Shown here: positions 55,657-62,945 of the stretch, in pieces
How the letters are laid out: the number at the start of each line of letters is the position of its first letter
Position numbering within the stretch: position 1 is the first letter of the stretch
Assembly (NCBI GenBank): GCA_900545915.1
Contig: URAV01000004.1
Coordinates: 58,003-122,002 of the forward strand
DNA from: an uncultured Porphyromonadaceae bacterium
GTDB taxonomy: Bacteria > Bacteroidota > Bacteroidia > Bacteroidales > Coprobacteraceae
Length of the DNA: 64,000 nucleotides
Direction of reading: 5' to 3'
The notes under the pieces: generated by a model
The model's database searches: none
What the model saw: the letters and a program-made list of their open reading frames with translations, nothing else
Told to the model about the DNA's origin: nothing
Translations under genes and position numbers: made by a program

Positions 55657-57066
55657 TTGGCACGTAAAAAGAAAGAGCTTCCTGTTATAGAACAGGTTGA
55701 GATTACAGATGTGGCTGCTGAAGGCAAGGCGATAGCCCGGATTGATGATTTAGTTGTATTTGTTCCGTTTGCCGCTCCCGGAGATATTGTCGATTTGCAA
55801 TTATATAGAAAAAAACATCGTTATGCTGAAGGGCGAATATTGAAGTTTCATAAATATTCCGAAATACGTGTTGAGCCGTTTTGTTCGCATTTCGGTATAT
55901 GCGGAGGATGCAAATGGCAACATATCCCGTATGAAAAACAGATAGCTTATAAGCAGCAGCAAGTTTTTGATAACCTTTCCCGGATTGGGAAAATCGATTT
56001 ACCGGAGATTTCTGTGATAAAAGGATCGGAAAGGACTCGTTTTTACCGTAATAAGTTGGAATTTACCTTTTCGAATAAATCATGGTTGACACAAGAAGAA
56101 TTGCAGTCTGAACAAACTTTCGATTCTCGGAATGCGTTAGGATTTCATATTCCCGGAATGTTTGATAAGGTATTGGATATTAAGACTTGTTGGCTGCAGG
56201 ATAATATCTCTAATGATATACGGTTGGCTATTCGGAAATTCGCGCTTGATCATGATTATTCTTTTTTTGATCTGAGAGAACAGCAAGGGTTGATGCGTAA
56301 TATCATAATTCGTACGACATCAATCGGTGAAGTTATGTTGATTGTTGTCTTTTTTGAGAATGATAGGTCTAAAATCGATGCTATGATGGAGTATCTTGCG
56401 GAGACCTTTCCTCAAATTACCTCTTTATTATATATAATAAATCAGAAAGCTAATGATACGATTACCGACCAAAAGGTTCATGTATTCAAGGGTCGGGATT
56501 ATATATTGGAGTCGATGGAGGGATTACAGTTCAAAATAGGACCTAAATCTTTTTATCAGACCAATTCTGAACAGGCGTATGAATTGTATAAAATAGCTCG
56601 AGATTTTGCCGGACTTACCGGTGAAGAACTTGTTTATGACTTATATACGGGGACTGGGACTATTGCGAATTTCGTAGCTTGCCGTGCCCGGAAAGTGATA
56701 GGGATAGAATATGTTCCGGAAGCGATTGAAGATGCGAAAGTAAATTCGGATTTGAACGGCATCGGCAATACCTTGTTTTATGCCGGAGATATGAAGGATG
56801 TTCTTACTCAGGATTTTATCAGCGAACATGGTCGCCCCGACGTTATTATTACCGATCCTCCGAGAGCCGGAATGCACGATGATGTCATAAAGACCATTTT
56901 GTTTGCCGAACCTACAAAAATCGTTTATGTCAGTTGTAATCCTGCAACTCAGGCGCGGGATCTGAATTTGTTGGATGAAAAATATCGTGTCGAAAAAGTT
57001 CAGCCGGTAGATATGTTTCCACATACTCATCATGTAGAAAATGTAGTATTGTTGGTAAAAAAATAA
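55657..57066 (+). CDS. rlmD: 23S rRNA (uracil-5-)-methyltransferase RlmD-like
   Basis: The TTG at 55657 gives MARKKKELPVIEQVEITDVAAEGK, the usual start of Bacteroidales homologues, 469 aa. An ATG at 55612 would add 15 residues but lies upstream of the promoter element. Seen: a TRAM domain (about 8-65), the iron-sulfur cluster cysteines in 'CSHFGICGGCKWQ', SAM motif 'VYDLYTGTGTIANF', and the catalytic Cys in 'IVYVSCNPATQARDL'. It methylates U1939 (or U747 for RlmC-type paralogues) of 23S rRNA. Confidence 0.88.
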   Translation: MARKKKELPVIEQVEITDVAAEGKAIARIDDLVVFVPFAAPGDIVDLQLYRKKHRYAEGRILKFHKYSEIRVEPFCSHFGICGGCKWQHIPYEKQIAYKQQQVFDNLSRIGKIDLPEISVIKGSERTRFYRNKLEFTFSNKSWLTQEELQSEQTFDSRNALGFHIPGMFDKVLDIKTCWLQDNISNDIRLAIRKFALDHDYSFFDLREQQGLMRNIIIRTTSIGEVMLIVVFFENDRSKIDAMMEYLAETFPQITSLLYIINQKANDTITDQKVHVFKGRDYILESMEGLQFKIGPKSFYQTNSEQAYELYKIARDFAGLTGEELVYDLYTGTGTIANFVACRARKVIGIEYVPEAIEDAKVNSDLNGIGNTLFYAGDMKDVLTQDFISEHGRPDVIITDPPRAGMHDDVIKTILFAEPTKIVYVSCNPATQARDLNLLDEKYRVEKVQPVDMFPHTHHVENVVLLVKK

Positions 57067-57112
57067 AGGGGAGATAACATTATCTCTCGTATTCGGAATA
57101 AATAAGGAAAAT

Positions 57113-57141
57113 GGAAAGCTCGGAGGAATTTTTTGCTTTCC
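57113..57141 (+). terminator. Possible terminator after rlmD
   Basis: A 7-bp stem (57113-57119 with 57135-57141) is followed by GTTTCTTTTTG; a second small stem (gagata/tatctc) lies at 57071-57086. Confidence 0.5.
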
Positions 57142-57188
57142 GTTTCTTTTTGTGTATTGATACTTGAAAAATAATTTAAAATAAGAAG

Positions 57189-58541
57189 ATGGAAAAGGAA
57201 AAAATTTTAAGAGATTCTGTTCTCGTGCGTTGGTCTGCGTTGGGAATTGTCGCTTTCACCATGATGGCAGCATATTTTGTAAACGACATTATGGCTCCGC
57301 TGAAAACTATGTTAGAAGCCAATTTGGATTGGACCAGTCGTGATTTTGGATTCTTTACGGGAGCATATAGCTTTTTGAACGTATTTTTGTTGATGTTGAT
57401 TTGGGGCGGTTTGATGCTTGACCGTTTCGGAATACGATTGACCGGAAAAATCGCGGCGATTTTGATGGTGTTAGGTACTTTTTTGCAGTATTATGGCATG
57501 ACGGCGGATATTTTGGCAGAAGCAACGTTTTTCGGTTACAAGCAAGGTGTTTTTATCGCTGCTGCCGGTTATTCTATTTTTGGAGTCGGAGCAGAAGTTG
57601 CGGGAATTACCGTTACTAAAATTATTGCAAAGTGGTTTAAAGGAAAAGAGCTCGGTACTGCGATGGGAATTCAAGTAGCATTGGCTCGTATAGGTTCTCA
57701 AGTCGCTTATTCGGTATCTATTCCTTTGGCAAAGAGTTTTTCTATATCGACTCCGGTACTTTTAGGTTTAGTGTTGTTGGTTATCGGGTTGATAACGTTT
57801 TTTATATACGCTGTGATGGATCGGAAGCTCGATAAGCAAGAAGACTATGCAGAGGAAGAAGACGAGAGTAAATTCAGTTTTAAAGATGTAAAAAATATTT
57901 TGATTAATCCGGGTTTCTGGTTGATCGCTTTATTGTGTGTATTATTCTATTCCTGTGTATTTCCGTTTCAGAAATTTGCTTCCGAACTCATGATCAATAA
58001 ATACGGAATCAGTGATAATTTGGCTGGTACAATTGCCGGATTGCCGGCTTTGGGAGCATTGATCCTAACACCTGTATTCGGTATTTATCTCGATTGCAAG
58101 GGAAAAGGTGCGAGTATTATGATGTTGGGGGCAGCAATGCTTATCGGAGTTCACTGTATCTATGCATTACCTTTTATCACCAATTATCTCGTGGCGATAA
58201 TTCTGATGATTATTTTAGGTATTGCATTTTCCCTTGTTCCGTCAGCGATGTGGCCGAGTGTAACTAAGATTTTCCCGGCCCGCCAGTTAGGAACAGCGTA
58301 TGCGCTTATCTTTTTTATTCAGAATATAGGTTTATGGGGAGTACCTAACCTTATCGGGTGGGTATTGGATAATTATTGTGTTGTCGGAAATGAGAATAGT
58401 GCAAATCTTTATGATTATACGACACCTATGTTTATCTTTACAGGTTTTGCCACTTTATCGTTTATTGTTGCCTATTTGTTGAAAGTTGCAGATAAAAAAT
58501 ACGGCTATGGGTTGGAGAAGCCGAATATGAAAGACTGCTAA
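57189..58541 (+). CDS. MFS transporter
   Basis: The 450-aa protein has 12 hydrophobic segments with a charged central loop ('DKQEDYAEEEDESK', about residue 215) and the MFS motif-A-like 'WGGLMLDRFGIRLTGK' between helices 2 and 3. It belongs to a general major facilitator group; the substrate is not predictable. It is a single gene followed by a strong terminator. Confidence 0.88.
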   Translation: MEKEKILRDSVLVRWSALGIVAFTMMAAYFVNDIMAPLKTMLEANLDWTSRDFGFFTGAYSFLNVFLLMLIWGGLMLDRFGIRLTGKIAAILMVLGTFLQYYGMTADILAEATFFGYKQGVFIAAAGYSIFGVGAEVAGITVTKIIAKWFKGKELGTAMGIQVALARIGSQVAYSVSIPLAKSFSISTPVLLGLVLLVIGLITFFIYAVMDRKLDKQEDYAEEEDESKFSFKDVKNILINPGFWLIALLCVLFYSCVFPFQKFASELMINKYGISDNLAGTIAGLPALGALILTPVFGIYLDCKGKGASIMMLGAAMLIGVHCIYALPFITNYLVAIILMIILGIAFSLVPSAMWPSVTKIFPARQLGTAYALIFFIQNIGLWGVPNLIGWVLDNYCVVGNENSANLYDYTTPMFIFTGFATLSFIVAYLLKVADKKYGYGLEKPNMKDC

Positions 58542-58580
58542 AAGTCAGAACAGGTCTGTTTTTTATCTGTCTATAAGAAA

Positions 58581-58629
58581 TAAAAAATATGGGGCGATCA
58601 GTTAAATTTCAATCGCCCCATATTTTTTA
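58581..58629. terminator. Bidirectional terminator after MFS gene
   Basis: An 18-bp stem (58581-58598 with 58612-58629), GC-rich centre 'ggggcgat' and A/T flanks on both sides. Confidence 0.9.
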
Positions 58630-58651
58630 TTTTGAGATAATAATTGCTTGC

Positions 58652-58683
58652 TTAAAGCCTGTTTAAATTTGGACAGACTCTGA
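58652..58683. repeat. Minimal remnant of the MITE-like repeat ends
   Basis: 'ttaaagcctgtttaaattt' followed by 'ggacagactctga' resembles the left and right ends of the element joined directly, with no body. Confidence 0.35.
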
Positions 58684-58693
58684 GGTCTTCTTA

Positions 58694-59218
58694 TTAGAAA
58701 AATACACCGATACCGATTTTAAATCCATATTCATTCCTTCGGTCGGTGAAACTGTATTTCCAATAAACGTCTGGTTCTATTGCGACATTTTGGGATACGA
58801 ATATCGAATATCCCAGATCGGCTCCAAAATAAAAATAATCTCTTTTTCGGGTAATATTCGAACTGTATTCTCTAAGCCATACTTTGTCATAACCCAATTC
58901 TGCAGACAAATATAATTTCGAAAAAAGATAATATCGCAATCCTGTGTTTAAGTTTATGCTATTGTCCTTATAATCATTTTGTCGATCGACTTTAAATCCT
59001 ACACCTACTAATAAAGCCAATCTGTCGCATAAAAAATTACCGCCTTTAAAACCCATTCCGAGTTTAAATCGATTATCTTTATCCAGATCGTTGTTTGTTC
59101 CGCTTAAGTCAAATGCCGTGAATTGCGGATTCAATAGCCAATGTCCTCTCTCTGTCTGGGCTGAAATAGAAAAGCTCAGGCAGATCAAACATGTGATGAT
59201 TATTAATTTCTTTGACAT
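58694..59218 (-). CDS. Outer-membrane beta-barrel protein
   Basis: The 174-aa protein starts with signal peptide MSKKLIIITCLICLSFSISAQ and then has eight alternating amphipathic strands ('FKLGMGFKGGNFL', 'LALLVGVGFKV', 'YLSAELGYDKVWL', 'YFYFGADLGYSIFV'), ending in 'FKIGIGVFF' with a terminal Phe as required for BAM recognition. This is a small porin-like/OmpA-barrel-like family. No function is assignable. Confidence 0.8.
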   Translation of the reverse strand: MSKKLIIITCLICLSFSISAQTERGHWLLNPQFTAFDLSGTNNDLDKDNRFKLGMGFKGGNFLCDRLALLVGVGFKVDRQNDYKDNSINLNTGLRYYLFSKLYLSAELGYDKVWLREYSSNITRKRDYFYFGADLGYSIFVSQNVAIEPDVYWKYSFTDRRNEYGFKIGIGVFF

Positions 59219-59235
59219 ATCGGTTTCGTTTTTTG

Positions 59236-59451
59236 TTATTTATATGAATCTTGTTGCTGTCGCCGTTCTCTTTTTAACCGTTCTTTTTTACGCAAAACGA
59301 CCCTAAGTAAAAATATTATGATTAGAGTAACTAATATAATAGCAAAATATTCGACGTATTGGCCGGCTTCGATAAATTTGGGCCAGCCGATATAAGCCAT
59401 GACACCCAAATAAATTAATAATATGATAGTTATTAAATTCGATTTTTTCAT
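59236..59451 (-). CDS. Small two-helix membrane protein
   Basis: The 71-aa product has two hydrophobic helices (about 5-23 and 33-52) and a basic, Arg/Lys-rich tail ('RKKERLKRERRQQQ'). It looks like a small inner-membrane protein conserved in Bacteroidales, of unknown role. It ends 17 nt upstream of the barrel protein gene, in the same direction. Confidence 0.65.
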   Translation of the reverse strand: MKKSNLITIILLIYLGVMAYIGWPKFIEAGQYVEYFAIILVTLIIIFLLRVVLRKKERLKRERRQQQDSYK

Positions 59452-59478
59452 TTTTATGCATATTAAATTGAAGCGAAA

Positions 59479-60108
59479 TCAAACTGTCTCTTGCACTGTA
59501 GGTCTGTTTTTATAAAAATCTGAAAAACACCCTGTCGAAAGACTTTTATATATGCGGACACAAGCCCATGCATCGGTTGCCGCATATTTTTTTTGAGCAT
59601 CAGAAAGTATATCGGCTTCCCAATTGGATAATCTTTGAGATTTGGATATTTTTTTTCCGAAAAGGATGGCATATATCTTTTGCAAACTCATGTCTTCTAT
59701 ATTGAATTGTTTCACGTAACTTTGCAGTTCGATAAAACCTTTTGGCTCGAACGGTGCTATTTTGTGAAGCATAGAAAAATCATCTTTTAACGATAACCCG
59801 ATTTTTATAATGTTCGGATTCTCGAATAGTGTTTTCAGTGTAGGAGTAAAACCTGTTCGGTTTATTCTGAAAAGAAAACAAGTATCTTCTGTTGCGATTT
59901 GTATGAGAGCGACAGTATGAGATTTCCCTTTTCTGAAAGAGGGACGGGTTTCGGTATCTACTCCCAGAATAGGAAAATCCGAAAGATATGAGACCGCTTT
60001 TTCTATATCTTGTTCATTTTGAACCACGATAATACGTCCTGAAAAAGCATCTGTTTCCAGTTTAGATATTTCTTCTTTTGTTATTTTTGTCGGTTTATAT
60101 TTATTCAT
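59479..60108 (-). CDS. DEDD-type 3'-5' exonuclease (RNase D-like)
   Basis: The start at 60108 (MNKYKPTKITKEE, 209 aa) is preferred; a start at 60126 would overlap the preceding gene further. The exonuclease motifs are present: ExoI 'ILGVDTETRPSF' (Asp, Glu), ExoII 'IIKIGLSLKDDFSML' (Asp) and ExoIII 'KKYAATDAWACVRIY' (Tyr, Asp). There is no HRDC domain, so it is a short RNase D-like/WRN-like nuclease. It is the last gene of the gmk-nadD run. Confidence 0.88.
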   Translation of the reverse strand: MNKYKPTKITKEEISKLETDAFSGRIIVVQNEQDIEKAVSYLSDFPILGVDTETRPSFRKGKSHTVALIQIATEDTCFLFRINRTGFTPTLKTLFENPNIIKIGLSLKDDFSMLHKIAPFEPKGFIELQSYVKQFNIEDMSLQKIYAILFGKKISKSQRLSNWEADILSDAQKKYAATDAWACVRIYKSLSTGCFSDFYKNRPTVQETV

Positions 60109-60748
60109 TCCATTTATTCCATTCATCCATGTTCATATCTTCCTTCCATGATTCTTGGCGTTGAGAAAATAGATTATTTCCGTTTGTCGGTTTTACATTG
60201 TCATGATGATGCACTTCTTCATCGTCCGTATCTTCTGAAGAGTACCTCAACGAATGTAAAGCTCTTAAAACATTTACGAGTTTCTGTCCCCAATAATCTG
60301 CAAAATTATTTTTGCATTCGTTCAAGGATATGCGCATACATTCTTCATTTCCCAAGCTATATACCGCTATGAAATCTTTAATATCTTGGTATATATCTGT
60401 AAGATCTTCAGATATATATGCAATGATAGGACTTTCACTGTATTGCATATCTGCATGGAAAACCTCAAGATATGAATCTTGTTCACCTAATATTTGTTCT
60501 ATGCTGTTGCGAATATATTCATAAATTTCTTCAGTAACAAAATGTTCTATATTTATGTCATATTCTTCGTCCTCTTCATTGGAGTCCGGGAGTAATACCG
60601 CTTTGAGATAAAGTAAAGGAAGAATTTTTACAGCGGTATCTATAAATTCGTTTTTTTCGCTTTCCTGAACTTTTTCCATTAAAGCGCAGAATTCGACACC
60701 GACTGTAACAAACTCGATTGTGTTTTTTGAAAAAATATAGTTATCCAT
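60101..60748 (-). CDS. DUF5063 family protein
   Basis: The 215-aa acidic protein ('PDSNEEDEEYDINIEHFVTEE') resembles the DUF5063 family, found beside nadD/gmk and the exonuclease in Bacteroidales. The C-terminal 40 residues are low complexity with His and Asn. Its function is unknown. It lies 3 nt after nadD and overlaps the exonuclease gene slightly, so the three are one operon. Confidence 0.78.
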   Translation of the reverse strand: MDNYIFSKNTIEFVTVGVEFCALMEKVQESEKNEFIDTAVKILPLLYLKAVLLPDSNEEDEEYDINIEHFVTEEIYEYIRNSIEQILGEQDSYLEVFHADMQYSESPIIAYISEDLTDIYQDIKDFIAVYSLGNEECMRISLNECKNNFADYWGQKLVNVLRALHSLRYSSEDTDDEEVHHHDNVKPTNGNNLFSQRQESWKEDMNMDEWNKWNE

Positions 60749-60751
60749 AAT

Positions 60752-61339
60752 TTATGTTTGCGGTTGATATAATGCCTTTGACAGAATATATCGATATACA
60801 TTCGAAGGCATATAATAGTTCATATTTTTTCCTTTGGAAATACCTTCTCTAATAAAAGTTGAAGATATTTCGATTATCGGACTTCTGGCAATTTGAATAT
60901 TTTTGCCGTTTAAGGAATTTGTGGATGTTATTTCATATCCGAGACGGGGATATATAAAAATAGGATAATTGTCTAAAATTTCCTGATAGTCTTTCCATCG
61001 ATCGAAAATATGCCAGTTGTCCGAACCTATGATTAAATAAAATTCATTTTCGGGATATTTCTCTTTTAGTGTTTTTAATGTCCGTATCGTGTACGAAGGA
61101 AGGGGCAAAGAAGACTCTATATCGCAATATTTGAGTTTTCGATTTCCACGGATAGCTTTTTTTACCATCGTTATTCTGTGAATGTCCGATAGCAAATCTC
61201 TCTTGGATTTCAGCGGATTTTGAGGTGATACGACAAACCATATTTCGTCCAACTCTTCAAATTCGCATAAATAGTTGGCTATAATCAGATGTCCTGTATG
61301 TATCGGATTAAAAGATCCGGAGAATATTCCTATTTTCAT
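60752..61339 (-). CDS. nadD: Nicotinate-nucleotide adenylyltransferase
   Basis: The 195-aa Rossmann enzyme has 'FSGSFNPIHTGHLIIANYL' (the GxFxPxHxGH motif) and 'EISSTFIREGISKG' (ISSTxIR). It makes deamido-NAD from nicotinate mononucleotide and ATP. It is 3 nt after gmk. The length is normal. Confidence 0.95.
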   Translation of the reverse strand: MKIGIFSGSFNPIHTGHLIIANYLCEFEELDEIWFVVSPQNPLKSKRDLLSDIHRITMVKKAIRGNRKLKYCDIESSLPLPSYTIRTLKTLKEKYPENEFYLIIGSDNWHIFDRWKDYQEILDNYPIFIYPRLGYEITSTNSLNGKNIQIARSPIIEISSTFIREGISKGKNMNYYMPSNVYRYILSKALYQPQT

Positions 61340-61342
61340 GAT

Positions 61343-61909
61343 TTAATGAGCCGTGAAATTCCGTATAGCTTGTAACGCTTGTTTTTGAGCGTCTTCCAGA
61401 TTATCATTGACGATAACAATATCGAATTGAGAAGCAAAAGTAAGTTCGTATTCCGCTTTGTTCAATCTGCACTCGATAACATCCGGGGCATCTGTTCCAC
61501 GACCTGTTAATCTTTGGCGTAAGACTTCCACACTTGGAGGTTGGATGAATATCGATAAAGCCCGATCACCATAGAACTTTTTTATATTTATTCCGCCAAC
61601 AACATCGACATCGAAAACAACATTTTTTCCTTCGGCAACAAGTCTCTCCACTTCACATTTTAATGTGCCGTAAAATTTATCCGCATATACTTCTTCATAT
61701 TCGAGAAATTCGTTGTTGGAAATTTTTGTTTTGAATTCTTCCGGACTCATAAAATAATATTCTACTCCGTTTCTTTCGTTACCTCTCGGAGCGCGGGATG
61801 TTGCGGATATAGAAAAGGCTAAGTTGAGATTTTGTTGTAATAAGTAATTTATAATCGTCGATTTTCCTGAACCTGATGGCGCTGAAAATATGATTAGTTT
61901 CCCTTGCAT
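61343..61909 (-). CDS. gmk: Guanylate kinase
   Basis: The 188-aa kinase has P-loop 'FSAPSGSGKSTII', 'SATSRAPRGNERNGVEYYFMS' for GMP binding and 'DVDVVGGINIKK'. It phosphorylates GMP to GDP. It follows yicC by 5 nt, the usual yicC-gmk-nadD order in Bacteroidales. Confidence 0.97.
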   Translation of the reverse strand: MQGKLIIFSAPSGSGKSTIINYLLQQNLNLAFSISATSRAPRGNERNGVEYYFMSPEEFKTKISNNEFLEYEEVYADKFYGTLKCEVERLVAEGKNVVFDVDVVGGINIKKFYGDRALSIFIQPPSVEVLRQRLTGRGTDAPDVIECRLNKAEYELTFASQFDIVIVNDNLEDAQKQALQAIRNFTAH

Positions 61910-61914
61910 AACAA

Positions 61915-62266
61915 TTACATTACATTAAGAACTTGTTCTTTGATCTGTTCTAACTCATCTTTCATGCGAACGACTATTTTTTGTAATTCTGCATGGTTGG
62001 CTTTAGAACCTAATGTGTTGATTTCTCGTCCCATTTCCTGACTGATAAAACCGAGTTTTTTCCCCTGTCCTTTACCGGAAGCCATTGTTTCTATGAAGTA
62101 TTTCAAATGATTGTCCAGACGATGTTTCTCTTCGTTAATATCCAATTTTTCGATATAGAAAATCATTTCCTGTTCGAATCGGTTTTTGTCATAATCAAAA
62201 TTTTCTATTTTACTTAGAGCTTCATGTATTCTGACTTTAACTTTTTCGACACGTTCTTGCTCATAA
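61915..62266 (-). pseudogene. yicC: YicC family protein, C-terminal part only
   Basis: About 117 C-terminal residues remain ('YEQERVEKVKVRIHEALSK', 'KLDINEEKHRLDNHLKYF', 'GKKLGFISQEMGREINTLGSKA'), matching the end of YicC-type endoribonucleases, which are about 290 aa. The frame is open rightward into the foreign DNA at about 62266-62270, where similarity stops; the N-terminal 60% is absent from the window. The break coincides with a sharp base-composition change, so this is an assembly or rearrangement cut rather than a short gene. Confidence 0.85.
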
Positions 62267-62275
62267 GGGGCACGC
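62262..62275. other. Junction between Bacteroidales and GC-rich DNA
   Basis: Left of this point the DNA is AT-rich and encodes YicC; right of it the plus strand reads as the end of a different gene (…KGHAIPQQEVK, stop at 62298-62300) in GC-rich DNA with SD-type start sites. No att site, integrase or terminal repeat is visible at the boundary. Confidence 0.8.
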
Positions 62276-62296
62276 CATACCGCAGCAGGAGGTCAA

Positions 62297-62404
62297 ATGA
62301 ACAACACTCTGACGGATCGATGTGTGAATAACCCCAACCTCACCCACGCCCCTCACCGGGCTTCGTCCTTTCGCCTGTACCCCACCCATTGGGACGGAGG
62401 GTAG
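62297..62404 (+). CDS. Small 35-aa ORF with strong RBS in the foreign block
   Basis: The ATG at 62297 is preceded by AGGAGG at a normal distance and overlaps the stop of the truncated upstream gene (ATGA). The product MNNTLTDRCVNN... ends ...YPTHWDGG. It is Pro/His-rich with no recognised domain; it could be a leader peptide for the primase gene. Coding status is uncertain. Confidence 0.45.
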   Translation: MNNTLTDRCVNNPNLTHAPHRASSFRLYPTHWDGG

Positions 62405-62489
62405 CACCTCTGTCTTTTCGGACGTAAAAAACGCCATCTCGACCCGGCAGGCGGCGGAGCTGTACGGCTTCGCCGTAAACCGGAACGGT

Positions 62490-62945
62490 ATGATGTGCTG
62501 TCCCTTCCACGGGGATAAACACCCCAGCATGAAGGTGGACAGCCGTTTCCACTGTTTCGCCTGTCAGGCAGATGGCGATGTGATCGATTTTGTCGGCAGA
62601 CTTTTTCAACTTTCTCCCTACAAGGCTGTGGAAAAGTTGAAGGAGGACTTCGGCATGGCACTTGCCGACGGCAAGGTGCGGCTTGCTCCCCGCAGACCGC
62701 CCACCGTCCGGCAGCAGCTGCTGGACTATTACCGCTGTCTGCAGCGTTGGCGGGTCCGATACGCACCGCAGTCACCCACAGAAGAACTTCACCCCTGCTT
62801 CCTTGAAGCGATAAAGAACCTTGACATCGTTGAATATTATCTGGACTGTTCGGTGCTCCCGGACCCGCAGACCGAAAACGAGCTACGGAAGTATTGGGAG
62901 GGATTGCATGAGCGACTGGAAAAAGAGGAACGAAGATTGGCGTGA
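62490..62945 (+). CDS. CHC2 zinc-finger primase-like protein
   Basis: The zinc ligands of a DnaG/P4-type CHC2 finger are present: 'CCPFHGDKHPSMKV' and 'FHCFACQADGDVIDFV'. The first ATG is 62490, but family-like sequence continues upstream in frame (…RQAAELYGFAVNRNG) without an ATG, GTG or TTG, so the true start is unclear. It is 151 aa as given, with an acidic/helical C-terminus. Such short CHC2 proteins sit before D5-type primase-helicases in Firmicutes integrative elements. GC-rich codon use differs from the rest of the window. Confidence 0.75.
   Translation: MMCCPFHGDKHPSMKVDSRFHCFACQADGDVIDFVGRLFQLSPYKAVEKLKEDFGMALADGKVRLAPRRPPTVRQQLLDYYRCLQRWRVRYAPQSPTEELHPCFLEAIKNLDIVEYYLDCSVLPDPQTENELRKYWEGLHERLEKEERRLA

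Noticed and set aside
62353..62775. Minus-strand frames over the CHC2 gene
   Set aside because: They are antisense to conserved zinc-finger sequence and have no recognisable protein features.
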